This document shows, piece by piece, positions 53,424-63,033 of a DNA stretch of 64,000 bases (the first letter of the stretch is position 1; every line of letters starts with the position of its first letter). Source of the DNA: Alphaproteobacteria bacterium (GTDB taxonomy: Bacteria > Pseudomonadota > Alphaproteobacteria > UBA8366). The notes beneath the pieces were generated by a model. The model was given only the letters and a program-made list of their open reading frames with translations. It searched no databases and was not told the origin of the DNA. The stretch spans positions 62,001 through 126,000 of the forward strand of contig WHUA01000001.1 in NCBI GenBank assembly GCA_009377445.1. The letters run 5' to 3'. A program made the translations under genes and the position numbers.

Positions 53424-54323
53424 ATGATCATTTCCTGCCCAAGCTGCGGGGCCAGCTTCAATATCAAGCCCGAAGCGCTCGGACCCGCCGGCCGAATGGT
53501 GAAGTGCAGCAAGTGCGCGCATCGCTGGCGCGCCACGCCTGATGGCCTTGTACAGGAAGAAGAGCCCGCGGCATTGCCAGAGGAGCGGAGCCCAACGCCG
53601 GAAGCGGAGGCGCCGGTGCCGGAGACGCCGGCCTTCGCGGCCGCTCCCCGCGAACAGGAACAAGCCGCGCTGGCGGAACAACTCAGCGGAAGCGGCGGCG
53701 AGTCGGTTGCGCCGGCGCCGGCGGCAGACCCGATTCCCTCGCTTCGGCTGCGCGATGCGCTCGGCGCAGGCGCCGGCGACACGCCACTGGAGCCGGAGAC
53801 GAATTCCCGCAGCGGCCGGAAATCGCGCCCCGGCGTGCGCAAGCCGCGCAACAGCGCCGCCAAGATCATATCGCTCTTCGCCCTGATCCTGCTGATTTCA
53901 GGCGTCGCGAGCGTCGCGCTGCTGATGCAGCAGAAAGTCATGATGTGGCTTCCCGCGACGCAGCGACTCTACGCCCTCGCCGGCATCGAGCCCGAAGTTC
54001 TGGGCAAGGGCCTGCAGATCGTCGAGCCCAAGCCGAAGAAGGAGATCGACGGCAACGACGAGATCCTCGTGGTCGAAGGCGAGGTCCGCAACACCACCAG
54101 CGGGACGATCGACGTGCCGCTGATGCGCGGCTCCCTTCTCGACAAGAAGGGTCAGGAGCTGCATAGCTGGACCTTCACGGCGGCAAAGCCGCGCATCGAG
54201 CCGGGCGAGCTGGCGCGCTACCGGACCGAGTTCCGCAATCCGCCCAAGGACGCGGACCGTCTCGACATCACCTTCACGCGCTCGGCCGAGCGCGCGCAGC
54301 AGGTCAACGCGCAGGGCCGGTGA
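53424..54323 (+). CDS. MJ0042 zinc-ribbon / DUF3426 membrane protein
   Basis: 299 residues from ATG 53424. It has an N-terminal MJ0042-type zinc finger (MIISCPSCGASFNIKPEALG then VKCSKCAHRWR), a Pro/Glu-rich linker (about 45-140), one TM (about 147-168) and a periplasmic beta domain with VEGEVRNTTSGTIDVPLMRG and EPGELARYRTEFRNPPKDAD, which fits DUF3426. The role is unknown; the topology suggests a cytoplasmic metal-binding head and periplasmic adhesin-like domain. It is divergent from ftsE. Confidence 0.88.
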   Translation: MIISCPSCGASFNIKPEALGPAGRMVKCSKCAHRWRATPDGLVQEEEPAALPEERSPTPEAEAPVPETPAFAAAPREQEQAALAEQLSGSGGESVAPAPAADPIPSLRLRDALGAGAGDTPLEPETNSRSGRKSRPGVRKPRNSAAKIISLFALILLISGVASVALLMQQKVMMWLPATQRLYALAGIEPEVLGKGLQIVEPKPKKEIDGNDEILVVEGEVRNTTSGTIDVPLMRGSLLDKKGQELHSWTFTAAKPRIEPGELARYRTEFRNPPKDADRLDITFTRSAERAQQVNAQGR

Positions 54324-54342
54324 GGGATCAGTCAGTCCCCCC

Positions 54343-54555
54343 ACCTAAATCCTCCCCCGCAAGGGCAGGGGAGTCGCATTCGCGAATCTTGCACGAATGC
54401 CGTGCGTCCTTCGACAAGCTCAGGATGAGGGAGAATCTCCGTGGCATTGAGAAGAATCCTCATGCTGAGCCTGTCGAAGCACGCACCTCGCTTGTCCCAA
54501 TCGCCGCGACCCCTCAAATGCGATTCCCTCCCCTTGCGGGGTAGGGTTGGAGGGA
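54343..54555. repeat. Nested inverted repeats: family-C outer arms enclosing a family-A pair
   Basis: Outer arms: 54343-54379 (CCTCCCCCGCAAGGGCAGGG then GAGTCGCAT) against 54518-54555 (ATGCGATTCCCTCC then CCTTGCGGGGTAGGG). Inner arms: family A at 54406-54430 (CCTTCGACAAGCTCAGGATG) and 54458-54483 (CCTCATGCTGAGCCTGTCGA). The whole fills the gap between the convergent DUF3426 and TIGR02302 genes. Frames crossing it give the low-quality peptides typical of such repeats, so I call no gene here. Confidence 0.8.
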
Positions 54556-54583
54556 GGGAGGCGCCGTGGCGGCGCCGCTAGAA

Positions 54584-57187
54584 CTAGAACTGCCGCAGCA
54601 ACCTCTCGATGTAATCGAGCTCCAGCGTCGGCCGCGCGCGTTGTCCGGCGCGGCGGCGCAGCTCGTCGCGGATGCGGCGCGCGTCTTGCACCTTGTCGCG
54701 GTCCGGGATCTTGACTTCCTCGGTGTTCATGCCGCGACCGGCGTTTTCCGCATCGCGTCCGAACGGATCGCGTTCGCGGTCGGGGGCCTGGCCGGCCGGC
54801 TCGCCCGGCCCGGGCCTGACCTGTCCGCTGCGGCTGAGCTGCTGCATGAGCTGTTCCGTCGCGGCGCGCGCGCCCTGCTGGAGCTGGTCGACCGCTTCCG
54901 ACTGAGGCGGGACGGCCTGGCCGGCCTGGCCTTCGCCGAGCTGGTCCGTCGACTCGCGCATCGAGCGCTCGGCGCGGCCGAGCGGCCGGGGAATGTTGCC
55001 CGACATCTCGCCGAGCTGGCGCATCAGCTCCCCGAGGCGGCGGCGCAGCTCTTCCTGCGCCTGGGATTCCGATTCCATGGGCGATGTGTTTTCGCCGCCC
55101 GGTTGCTGCTGCCTCATGCCCGGCGGCATCATGTTCGGCGGGAAACGCTGCGACGGGTTGCCGCCGCGCATCTGGCCGCGCTTCTGCGCCTCGCGGAAGG
55201 TCTGGTCCAGAAGCTGCTGCTGCTGCTTCACGATGTCCTGCAGGTCGTTCAGCATCTTCATGGCTCGCTGCTGCTGCTGATTGGGCTGCGCGAAGCGGCG
55301 CATCCGCAGATTCTCGAGCATCTGCTGCATCTGGGAGAGCATCTGCCGCGCCGCGTCGCGCTGGCCGCTGCGCGCCAGCTCGCGGATCCGGTCCATCATC
55401 TTCTTGAGATCCTCGCGGCTCAGCATCATCGCCTGCGGGTCGATCTCGGGAAGCTGCTCCGCGAGCTCGGGGTTCTCGCGCATCATCTCGGCCAGCGACT
55501 TCATGTATTCGTCGAGCGCCTTTTCGAATTCGCGCATCAGGCGCTCGATCTCCGAATCGGGCGTATCTTCCTTGGAGAGAGCATCCAGCAGCGCCTGCTG
55601 GGCGTCGCGCAGCGACTGCTCGCTCAGCGACAGCGTCCCGTCCTCGATATGGAGCGCCGTGTCCCACAGCAGCTTGAGCACGCCGGCGACGTGCTCCGCG
55701 GTGTTCTCGTAACCCGGGCCAAGGCGCCGGGCCGACGCGATGAGCGACATGAAGACGACGAAGTCGTCGTTGTAGCGTTCGTGCTCCCAGGCGATGATCT
55801 CAAGCATCGCCGCCACCCGCCCGCGGTTCTCTTCCGGGTAAAGGGCGAGCCGGCGCCGCTGGTCAATGATGGCGCGGGCGACGGGATGCGCGAATTGCCG
55901 CTCCGGCAGAACCACCTGGACCGTCTTGCTGACGCCGAGCTGACCGATGCCGTCCTGCGCGACGAGTTGAAGGTTTACAGGAAGGCCGGCCCATGGGTGC
56001 GGCGTCAGATCATGGAAGCTCGTCGCCTTCACGTCGCGCACCTTGTGGCCGGGCAAGGTCAGCTCGATGTCGGTCGGCGCCAGCTTCGCGAGCGCGGAAT
56101 CCGTCGCGAGCGCGCCGGAGCCGATGATCTTCGCGACCACTTTCTCGACGCCGTAATCGTCCTGCGCCGTGAAATCGATGCGCAGCGCCTTGCGCGCGGT
56201 CGGCGCGGGATCGCGGGCGAAGGCCACCACCGGCGGCTCGTCGGGAATCACCGTGATATTCCAGCCCGCCAGCTCGTCGCCGCCCTGCGTGACGGAGACG
56301 CGACCGCTCTTCTCCAGCGCCTGTTCGAGATGGAAACCGCCCTTGCCTTCCGGGTCTTCCGGCTCGAGCGGCTGGGGCACGCCCGCCGCGACGAGCTGCG
56401 GCGCGTCCGCGCCGCCACCGCTCAGCCGCAGCACCAGCTTGCTGCCCTCGGGCACCTCGATCTCGCCGGAGGCCGCGCCCTGCGGCGCGCCCGCGGCCGG
56501 CTCGCGGGTCAGGAACACCGGCGCCTGACGGGTGTATTCGGGGGGCGAGATCCAGGCGTCCAGCTTCGCCGGCGCCGCTGCGGCCAAACCGGCGATGTCG
56601 GGCGTGAAGGCATTGCGGATACGCTCCCAGGCGTCGCCGCCGGTCGCTGCGAATGCCACGATCAAGCCGACGCCGAGCCCGACGCGAAGCGCCAAGGGAT
56701 CGTGGCGGATCAGGGCCGGCTGCGGCCAGCCGATGCGGAGCCGCGCCACCGCCGCGCGCAGCCGCTGCTGATGGATCCGCCAGAGCGAGCGGGCCGCGGC
56801 GTCGCCATGGCCCGTGCCGAGCTCGTCTTCCAGGGACTCGAGGGGGCGATGGCTGAGATTGTTGACCCGCTCGATCCGCCTGAGCGCGGCGTGCCGGCTT
56901 GGCAATCGAAGCGAGTGGAATGCCCACCAGAGGCTCGCGGCGAGCGCCAGCGCAAACGCCCCGAGGACCGTGGCATGCGCCCATCCCGGCAGGGCCTGGG
57001 GCAGCCCGGCCAAGCCGAGCAGCAGGTAGAATGCGATCAGCCCGACGCCGGGCCACAGCGCGGGCCAGAGCCGCTCCCACAGCAGGGCTGCCCAGGAAAG
57101 GTCCGCCCGCCAGGGCGGCAATGCGGAAAGATCCGGCCGGCCGCCGCCCTCTCGCGTACCCTTCCTGGCGCTGTCGGTCTGTCTCAT
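54584..57187 (-). CDS. TIGR02302/DUF4175 family membrane protein
   Basis: 867 residues. Two N-terminal TM segments (about 46-63, 69-90) and another near 168-185, then a periplasmic part with an Ig-like region (SPPEYTRQAPVFLTREP). The C-terminal third is helical and rich in Gln, Met, Arg and Glu (REDLKKMMDRIRELARSGQR, QPNQQQQRAMKMLNDLQDIV) and ends TLELDYIERLLRQF. This architecture is the alphaproteobacterial TIGR02302 family of unknown function. The start overlaps the lysA stop, so it is coupled to lysA. Confidence 0.9.
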   Translation of the reverse strand: MRQTDSARKGTREGGGRPDLSALPPWRADLSWAALLWERLWPALWPGVGLIAFYLLLGLAGLPQALPGWAHATVLGAFALALAASLWWAFHSLRLPSRHAALRRIERVNNLSHRPLESLEDELGTGHGDAAARSLWRIHQQRLRAAVARLRIGWPQPALIRHDPLALRVGLGVGLIVAFAATGGDAWERIRNAFTPDIAGLAAAAPAKLDAWISPPEYTRQAPVFLTREPAAGAPQGAASGEIEVPEGSKLVLRLSGGGADAPQLVAAGVPQPLEPEDPEGKGGFHLEQALEKSGRVSVTQGGDELAGWNITVIPDEPPVVAFARDPAPTARKALRIDFTAQDDYGVEKVVAKIIGSGALATDSALAKLAPTDIELTLPGHKVRDVKATSFHDLTPHPWAGLPVNLQLVAQDGIGQLGVSKTVQVVLPERQFAHPVARAIIDQRRRLALYPEENRGRVAAMLEIIAWEHERYNDDFVVFMSLIASARRLGPGYENTAEHVAGVLKLLWDTALHIEDGTLSLSEQSLRDAQQALLDALSKEDTPDSEIERLMREFEKALDEYMKSLAEMMRENPELAEQLPEIDPQAMMLSREDLKKMMDRIRELARSGQRDAARQMLSQMQQMLENLRMRRFAQPNQQQQRAMKMLNDLQDIVKQQQQLLDQTFREAQKRGQMRGGNPSQRFPPNMMPPGMRQQQPGGENTSPMESESQAQEELRRRLGELMRQLGEMSGNIPRPLGRAERSMRESTDQLGEGQAGQAVPPQSEAVDQLQQGARAATEQLMQQLSRSGQVRPGPGEPAGQAPDRERDPFGRDAENAGRGMNTEEVKIPDRDKVQDARRIRDELRRRAGQRARPTLELDYIERLLRQF

Positions 57188-58476
57188 CCGGTTCTCCGGC
57201 GCCCCGCCCCCCGATCATCCTGCCAATCGGCCAGACTGTCGAGCGCCAGCAGCGCTTCGTAGGATTGCCGTTTCCGGACAACGGCATAGGCGTCCCCCTT
57301 GACCAGAACCTCGGGCGCGAGCGGCCGGGCGTTATAGGTCGAGGACATCACCGCACCGTAAGCCCCGGCCGTGGCGAACGCCAGTAAATCTCCGGTGACC
57401 AGCGGGGGCGCCGGCCGGCCGAGGGCGAATGTATCGCCGGTTTCGCAGACCGGCCCGACGATATCGGCCGGCTCCATCGCCGTGCCGGGCGTCGGCTCGC
57501 GGCCGGGCAGCAGCGCATGGTACGACTCATATAACGCCGGGCGGATGAGATCGTTCATCGCGGCGTCGACGATGACGAAGCGCCGGTCGTGGCCTTCCTT
57601 GATGTAGATGACGCGGCTGACGAGAATGCCGGCATTGCCGACCAGCATGCGGCCCGGCTCGATCGCGATCTCGCAGCCGAGGCCGCCGACGGTGTCGCGC
57701 ACCATGGCGGCATAGTCGGCCGGCGCGGGCGGCGTCTCGTTCCGGTACGGGATGCCGAGGCCGCCGCCGAGATCCAGGCGGCGGATGTCGTGGCCTTGCG
57801 CCCGCAGCGCCTGCGTCAGCTCGGCGATGCGCATGAACGCCGCGCGGAACGGGGTAAGGCTGGTGAGCTGCGAGCCGATATGGACCGCGACCGAGACCGG
57901 ATTGATCGCCGGCAGCGCAGCCGCGCGCGCGTAGGCCGCGACCGCATCCTCGATGGCGATGCCGAACTTGTCCTCCTTGCGCCCGGTGGAAATCTTGTGA
58001 TGGGTCTCCGCGTCCACGTTCGGATTGACCCGGATGGCGATATCGATCGCCGCCCCGCGCGCCGCCGCGATTTCGGAGAGGGCTTCAAGCTCCGGCAGGG
58101 ATTCGACGTTGACCTGGTGGACGCCGTGCTCGACCGCGCTCGCCAGCTCCTCGCGCGTCTTGCCGACGCCGGAATAGATGATGCGGCCCGGCGGCACCCC
58201 GGCCGCGAGCGCCCGGCGCAGCTCGCCTTCCGACACCACGTCCGCGCCGGCGCCGAGATCCGCCAGCGTCTTGATGACGGCCAGGTTGCTATTGGCCTTC
58301 ACCGCGTAACAGATCATCGGCTTCATATCCGCCAGCGCGCCGGCCAGCACCTTGTAGTGCCGGGTCAGCGTCGCGGTCGAATAGCAGTAGAACGGTGTGC
58401 CGACGGCCTCCGCGATGCGCGCGATCGCGACGTCCTCGGCATAAAGCTCGCCGTTGCGATAGTCGAAATGGTTCAT
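57184..58476 (-). CDS. lysA: Diaminopimelate decarboxylase
   Basis: Last step of lysine biosynthesis. 430 residues. PLP-Lys60 is in CYAVKANSNLAVIKTL, followed by VVSEGELRRALAAGVPPGRI, GGGLGIPY and the substrate/PLP residues EPGRMLVGNAG and GPVCETGDTFALGR. Its start overlaps the lptM stop and its stop overlaps the TIGR02302 start. Together with dapD and dapE in this window it supports the succinylase DAP route. Confidence 0.97.
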   Translation of the reverse strand: MNHFDYRNGELYAEDVAIARIAEAVGTPFYCYSTATLTRHYKVLAGALADMKPMICYAVKANSNLAVIKTLADLGAGADVVSEGELRRALAAGVPPGRIIYSGVGKTREELASAVEHGVHQVNVESLPELEALSEIAAARGAAIDIAIRVNPNVDAETHHKISTGRKEDKFGIAIEDAVAAYARAAALPAINPVSVAVHIGSQLTSLTPFRAAFMRIAELTQALRAQGHDIRRLDLGGGLGIPYRNETPPAPADYAAMVRDTVGGLGCEIAIEPGRMLVGNAGILVSRVIYIKEGHDRRFVIVDAAMNDLIRPALYESYHALLPGREPTPGTAMEPADIVGPVCETGDTFALGRPAPPLVTGDLLAFATAGAYGAVMSSTYNARPLAPEVLVKGDAYAVVRKRQSYEALLALDSLADWQDDRGAGRRRTG

Positions 58477-58604
58477 ATCGGCGCCGGATACTTTCTCGGG
58501 TACTGGTCCTGGCCCGGCGCTTCGGGCGGACCTTTCTTGCCGCAGGCGGACAATCCCGCGGCGGCGGCCAGGAGGATGCAGACGGCGAGCATCAATCGCT
58601 TCAC
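58473..58604 (-). CDS. lptM: LPS-assembly-associated lipoprotein LptM (YifL-like)
   Basis: 43-residue lipoprotein: [20 protein letters not shown] followed by [12 protein letters not shown]. The C-G-K-K-G-P motif directly after the lipobox (LSAC) is the LptM/YifL hallmark; relatives help LptD mature. The start is GTG (58602-58604), overlapping the argH stop by GTGA; its stop overlaps the lysA start by ATGA. argH-lptM-lysA is a common neighbourhood. Too short for many automatic gene callers. Confidence 0.9.
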   Translation of the reverse strand: MKRLMLAVCILLAAAAGLSACGKKGPPEAPGQDQYPRKYPAPI

Positions 58605-59983
58605 AGATATCGCTCCCTGGCCGCCTTCACCGCCTCGCGGACGCGCACCGGCGCGGTGCCGCCGAAGCTGGTCCTGCTCCCGACCGACGCCGCGTTGGTC
58701 AATACCGAGTATATATCCTTGGAAATCCCCGCTTCCACCTGCTGCATCGCATCGAGCGGCAGGTCCGCCAGCCGGCAGCCGCGCTGCTCGGCGAGCGCGA
58801 CGATCCGTCCGGTCGCATGATGCGCCTGGCGGAACGGCATGCCGAGCGTCCGCACCAGCCAGTCGGCCAGGTCGGTCGCCGTCGGGAAGCCGTCGAGGAG
58901 CGCCTTCTCCATCGCCGCTTCGTCGACCTCCATGTCGGTCACCATCCCGGCCATCGCCGCGAGCGACAGCGACAGGCTGTCCGCCGCATCGAAGACCGGC
59001 TCCTTGTCCTCCTGCATGTCCTTGCCGTAGGCGAGCGGCAGGCCCTTCAGCACGATGAGCAGGCCGGTGAGCGCGCCGACGATGCGGCCCGCCTTCGCCC
59101 GGACCAGCTCGGCCGCGTCCGGATTGCGCTTCTGCGGCATGATCGAGGAGCCGGTGGTGAACGCATCCGACAGGCGGAGGAAGCCGTATTGCGGCGTGCA
59201 CCACAGCACGATCTCCTCGGCGAAGCGGGACAGGTGAATGGCCGAAATCGACAGGGCCGCAAGGAACTCGAGCGCGAAATCCCGGGCCGAGACCGCGTCG
59301 ATCGAGTTCTCCATCGGCGCGTCGAAGCCGAGCGCCGCCGCCGTCGCATGCCGGTCGATCGCGAAGGACGTCCCGGCCAGCGCCGCCGCGCCGAGCGGCG
59401 ATTCGTTCGCCCGCTTCCGGCAGTCGGCGAGGCGGCCGCGGTCGCGCCCGAGCATCGCGACATAGGCCAGCAGATGGTGGCCGAAGGTCACCGGCTGCGC
59501 CGGCTGGAGGTGCGTGAACCCCGGCATCACCGTCGCGGCGTGGCGCTCCGCCTTGTCGATCAGCGCCGCCTGCAGCGTCCGCATCTGGCCGTCGAGGCCG
59601 TCGATCGCATCCCGCACCCAGAGGCGGATGTCGGTCGCGACCTGGTCGTTGCGGCTGCGCGCGGTATGCAGGCGGCCGGCGGCATCGCCGATCAGCGCCG
59701 CGAGGCGGGATTCGATATTGAGGTGGATATCCTCCAGCGCGGCCTTGAATTCGAAGGTCCCGGCCTCGATCTCCTTCAGGATGCGGTCCAGCCCGTCCTG
59801 GATCGCCGCGCCGTCCTCGGCGCCGACGAGGCCCTGGTCCACGAGCATGCGGCAATGCGCCTTCGATCCGGCGATGTCCTGCGCGAACAGCCGGCGGTCG
59901 AAGTCGATCGACGCATTGATCTGCTGCATCACGGCGGACGGGCCGGATGCGTAGCGCCCACCCCACATGCTATTGGTGCTCAT
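58601..59983 (-). CDS. argH: Argininosuccinate lyase
   Basis: Final step of arginine synthesis. 460 residues, starting [20 protein letters not shown]. Family signatures: [41 protein letters not shown]-equivalent [14 protein letters not shown] and the fumarase/lyase signature [15 protein letters not shown]. The 24-base divergent spacer to the tlpA-like gene is very short, so promoters must overlap coding DNA. Confidence 0.97.
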   Translation of the reverse strand: MSTNSMWGGRYASGPSAVMQQINASIDFDRRLFAQDIAGSKAHCRMLVDQGLVGAEDGAAIQDGLDRILKEIEAGTFEFKAALEDIHLNIESRLAALIGDAAGRLHTARSRNDQVATDIRLWVRDAIDGLDGQMRTLQAALIDKAERHAATVMPGFTHLQPAQPVTFGHHLLAYVAMLGRDRGRLADCRKRANESPLGAAALAGTSFAIDRHATAAALGFDAPMENSIDAVSARDFALEFLAALSISAIHLSRFAEEIVLWCTPQYGFLRLSDAFTTGSSIMPQKRNPDAAELVRAKAGRIVGALTGLLIVLKGLPLAYGKDMQEDKEPVFDAADSLSLSLAAMAGMVTDMEVDEAAMEKALLDGFPTATDLADWLVRTLGMPFRQAHHATGRIVALAEQRGCRLADLPLDAMQQVEAGISKDIYSVLTNAASVGSRTSFGGTAPVRVREAVKAARERYL

Positions 59984-60007
59984 AATACGTCACGGACCCC
60001 AGGAGCG

Positions 60008-60565
60008 ATGAAACCAACTCGTCTCATAACAGCCTTTCTTGCCGCCGCATTCTTGCTGGCCGCCGCGATGCCGGCGCCGTTCGCCGGCGAGCCGCCGCGG
60101 ACCGGCGGAATGGAGCAATTTACCCTCAACGACCCGGTACTGCCAGCGCCGGAAACTCGCTTCCTCGATGAGGCAGGCAAAGAGGTGGCGCTCGCGGATT
60201 TCAAGGGCCGCGTGCTCCTCGTGAACTTCTGGGCCACCTGGTGCGCGCCCTGCGTCCAGGAGCTGCCGTCGCTGGACCGGCTGCAGGCGTCGCTCGGAGG
60301 CAAGGACTTTACCGTTCTCGCGATCAACGAGGACCGGCAGGGCGCGGCCGCCGCGGCGCCCTTTCTCGAGAAGCACGGGATCAAGAGCCTCGCCGTCCAT
60401 GCGGACCGGCAGATGGCGCTGGCGCGCGCGCTCGGCCTCCGGGGCATGCCCTCGACCTATCTCGTCGACCGGACGGGCAAGATCGTGGGCTCGCTGACCG
60501 GCGTGGCGGAATGGGATTCGGCGGCGGCGAAGGCGCTGATCAAGCACTACATCGCCGCGGAGTAA
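60008..60565 (+). CDS. TlpA-family thiol:disulfide oxidoreductase
   Basis: 185 residues from ATG 60008 with AGGAG just upstream. The signal peptide (about 1-27, ITAFLAAAFLLAAAMPAPFA) indicates periplasmic export. The thioredoxin fold has active site FWATWCAPCVQELP (Cys79, Cys82) and the cis-Pro in LRGMPSTYLVDRTGKIV. It probably keeps cytochrome c apocysteines or other periplasmic thiols reduced; context gives no specific partner. Confidence 0.92.
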   Translation: MKPTRLITAFLAAAFLLAAAMPAPFAGEPPRTGGMEQFTLNDPVLPAPETRFLDEAGKEVALADFKGRVLLVNFWATWCAPCVQELPSLDRLQASLGGKDFTVLAINEDRQGAAAAAPFLEKHGIKSLAVHADRQMALARALGLRGMPSTYLVDRTGKIVGSLTGVAEWDSAAAKALIKHYIAAE

Positions 60566-60629
60566 TGTCCATGTTATCCCGGATTCCGCTTCAAGACCGG
60601 GCTACGGCGGGCTCCGGTAGGTGAACACC

Positions 60630-61154
60630 TCAGGCCTGGAGCTTCTTATAATAGAAGGCCGTGGCGCGGAGAGATCCGTTGGGGGAAGCAGCGTAGCTGG
60701 GGATCTCGCCGACACGGATGTAGCCCAGCCTCGGATAGATCGTGTCGGCGAGGCTCGCCACTTCCGTGTCGAGAACCAACAAGGTCACTCCTGCCGCAAC
60801 GGCTTCCTTCTCCACAGCAAACATGAGGCGACGCGCCAAGCCTAACCCGCGATAGCGTGTATGGACCAACAGTTTCTCGACGAATGCCCTGTGCCGTCCA
60901 TTCTCCTTCAGCGTGAGCGAGAGCTGGACGGAGCCGGCCATCGCGCCACTGGCCGTGTCCGCAACCAGGAGCATGCGCCTGCCATGCTCCACCTCGGTGA
61001 TTGTATCGCGCCAGTAGGCGGCGTTTTCGTCGGGCGTCAGCGTAGCGAGAAAGCCGACCGATGCACCGGAATACACGGAATCGCGAAGCAACTCAATCAA
61101 CGCTTCGATGCGGCTTGAGGCGTCAGCTGGGGTCGCTTTTCGAATATCGTGCAT
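60630..61154 (-). CDS. GNAT-family N-acetyltransferase
   Basis: 174 residues. The acetyl-CoA-binding motif A is VEKLLVHTRYRGLGLARRLM (R-x-x-G-x-A like, RGLGLA), followed by LLVLDTEVASLADTIYPRLG and GYIRVGEIPSYA. N-terminal IRKATPADASSRIEALIELL is the usual first strand and helix. The substrate is unknown. Genes on either side read away or are unrelated. The gap 60566-60629 to the convergent TlpA gene contains only a loose CCCGG/CCGGG inverted repeat. Confidence 0.88.
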   Translation of the reverse strand: MHDIRKATPADASSRIEALIELLRDSVYSGASVGFLATLTPDENAAYWRDTITEVEHGRRMLLVADTASGAMAGSVQLSLTLKENGRHRAFVEKLLVHTRYRGLGLARRLMFAVEKEAVAAGVTLLVLDTEVASLADTIYPRLGYIRVGEIPSYAASPNGSLRATAFYYKKLQA

Positions 61155-61181
61155 CCCCGCCCACCCGTCGAACGTATCCGA

Positions 61182-62054
61182 TCACCGCGTCGGAACCGGC
61201 TTATCGCCGCCGTAGTCGTAGAAGCCGCGGCCAGTCTTGCGGCCGAGCCAGCCGGCTTCGACATACTTCACCAGCAGCGGACAGGGGCGGTACTTCGAGT
61301 CCGCGAGCCCTTCGTAGAGCACCTGCATGATGGAGAGGCAGGTGTCGAGGCCGATGAAATCGGCCAGCTCGAGCGGCCCCATCGGGTGGTTGGCGCCGAG
61401 GCGCATCGCCTTGTCGATCGCTTCGACGCCGCCGACGCCTTCGTACAGCGTGTAGACCGCCTCGTTGATCATCGGCAGCAGGATGCGGTTGACGATGAAG
61501 GCCGGGAAATCCTCCGCGACGGCGACGTCCTTGCCGAGCGTCTCCGCCAGCTCCTTGATCGCATTGAAGGTCGGCTCGTCGGTCGCCAGGCCGCGGATCA
61601 GCTCCACCAGCTTCATCACCGGCACCGGCAGCATGAAATGCATGCCGATGAAGCGCGAAGGGCGGTCCGTCACCGTCGCGAGGCGGGTAATGGAGATGGA
61701 AGAGGTGTTGGTGCCGAGGAGCGCGTCCGCCTTGAGGTTGGGCACGAGCTTCTTGAAGATCTCGCGCTTGATCTCCTCGTTCTCCGTCGCGGCCTCGATG
61801 ACGAAGTCGCAGTTCTTGAACAGCGCATAGTCGAGCCCGGTTTCGATCCGCGCCTGCGCCGCCTTCTTGTCCGCCTCGCCGAGCAGGGACCGCTTGACCT
61901 GGCGCTCCATGTTCCGGTCGATCATGACCAGCGCCTTGTCGAGCTGCTCCTTCGAGACATCGACGAGTTTCACATCGAAACCCGCCACGGCGCAGACATG
62001 GGCGATGCCATTGCCCATCTGTCCGGCGCCGATCACACCAATGGTCTTGATCAT
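61182..62054 (-). CDS. hbd: 3-hydroxybutyryl-CoA dehydrogenase
   Basis: 290 residues from ATG 62052-62054, with GGAAAGAG 8 bases upstream; a GTG nine bases earlier is possible. NAD-binding IGVIGAGQMGNGIAHVCAVA, catalytic-region FVIEAATENEEIKREIF, TNTSSISITRLA, RFIGMHFMLPVPVMKLVELI and the C-terminal GVGGVEAIDKAMRLGANHPM are typical of short Hbd. It follows etfA by 44 bases on the same strand. The etfBA-hbd order fits fatty-acid or polyhydroxybutyrate metabolism. Confidence 0.95.
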   Translation of the reverse strand: MIKTIGVIGAGQMGNGIAHVCAVAGFDVKLVDVSKEQLDKALVMIDRNMERQVKRSLLGEADKKAAQARIETGLDYALFKNCDFVIEAATENEEIKREIFKKLVPNLKADALLGTNTSSISITRLATVTDRPSRFIGMHFMLPVPVMKLVELIRGLATDEPTFNAIKELAETLGKDVAVAEDFPAFIVNRILLPMINEAVYTLYEGVGGVEAIDKAMRLGANHPMGPLELADFIGLDTCLSIMQVLYEGLADSKYRPCPLLVKYVEAGWLGRKTGRGFYDYGGDKPVPTR

Positions 62055-62098
62055 GCCCGTCACTCTTTCCGCAGTTGCTGCAGGGCGCGCTTCAGCGC

Positions 62099-63031
62099 CT
62101 ATCCGAGTTCTTTTTCCAGCTCGGGCACGATCGTGAACAAATCGCCCACGATGCCGTAGTCCGCGACCTGGAAAATGGGCGCTTCCTCATCCTTGTTGAT
62201 CGCGACGATGACCTTGCTGTCCTTCATGCCGGCCAGGTGCTGGATCGCGCCCGAGATGCCGACGGCGATGTACAGGTCCGGCGCCACGATCTTGCCGGTT
62301 TGTCCGACTTGGTAGTCGTTGGGCACGAAGCCCGCGTCGACCGCCGCGCGCGACGCGCCGACGGCGGCGCCGAGCTTGTCGGCCACGCGTTCGAGCATGA
62401 CGAAATTGGCGCCGCTCTGCATGCCGCGGCCGCCCGAAATGATGATGCGGGCCGCGGTCAGCTCCGGACGCTCGGACTTGGATATCTCGGACCCGACATA
62501 GGTCGTCAGGCCGGGCGTCTCCGCCGCGCCGATCTTCTCCACCGGCGCGGAGCCGCCTTCGGCGGCGACCGGGTCGAAGGCCGTCGCGCGCACCGTCATG
62601 ACCTTGACCGGGTCGGCGGACTGCACCGTGGCGATCGCATTGCCGGCGTAGATCGGCCGCTCGAAGGTGTCGTCGGATATCACGCCGACGATCTCGGAGA
62701 TCTGCTGCACGTCGAGCGCGGCGGCGACGCGCGGCGTGACGTTCTTGCCCGAGGTCGTGGCCGGAACCAGGATGTGCGAATAGCCCGGCGCCAGCTTGAC
62801 GATCAGCGGCGCGAGGTTCTCCGCGATGCCGTGCGCGTAGTCGGGGCCCTGGGCGACCAGCACCTTGGCGACGCCTTCGGCCTTGGCCGCGGCCTCGGCC
62901 ACCTTGTCGCAGTTGTCGCCGGCGACCAGCAGATGAACGTCGCCCGACAGCTTCTTCGCCGCGGCGAGCGCGTTCAGCGTGGCGCCCTTGAGCTCGGAGT
63001 TATCGTGTTCGGCTAGGACCAGGCTCGTCAT
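62099..63031 (-). CDS. etfA: Electron transfer flavoprotein subunit alpha
   Basis: Passes electrons from acyl-CoA dehydrogenases to ETF-quinone oxidoreductase. 310 residues from ATG 63029-63031. The FAD-binding C-terminal domain has [59 protein letters not shown] and [20 protein letters not shown]. It starts 2 bases after the etfB stop, so the subunits are co-translated. Confidence 0.97.
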   Translation of the reverse strand: MTSLVLAEHDNSELKGATLNALAAAKKLSGDVHLLVAGDNCDKVAEAAAKAEGVAKVLVAQGPDYAHGIAENLAPLIVKLAPGYSHILVPATTSGKNVTPRVAAALDVQQISEIVGVISDDTFERPIYAGNAIATVQSADPVKVMTVRATAFDPVAAEGGSAPVEKIGAAETPGLTTYVGSEISKSERPELTAARIIISGGRGMQSGANFVMLERVADKLGAAVGASRAAVDAGFVPNDYQVGQTGKIVAPDLYIAVGISGAIQHLAGMKDSKVIVAINKDEEAPIFQVADYGIVGDLFTIVPELEKELG

Positions 63032-63033
63032 GG

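Noticed and set aside
54332..54517. Short frames across the 54.4 kb gap giving peptides such as HPELVEGR
   Set aside because: These are translations of the palindromic repeats, a well-known source of false small genes.
54566..57262. Long plus-strand open frame (898 codons) opposite the TIGR02302 gene
   Set aside because: Leu/Arg/Ala/His-rich shadow frame without recognisable motifs; the opposite strand carries a family protein joined to lysA by an overlap.
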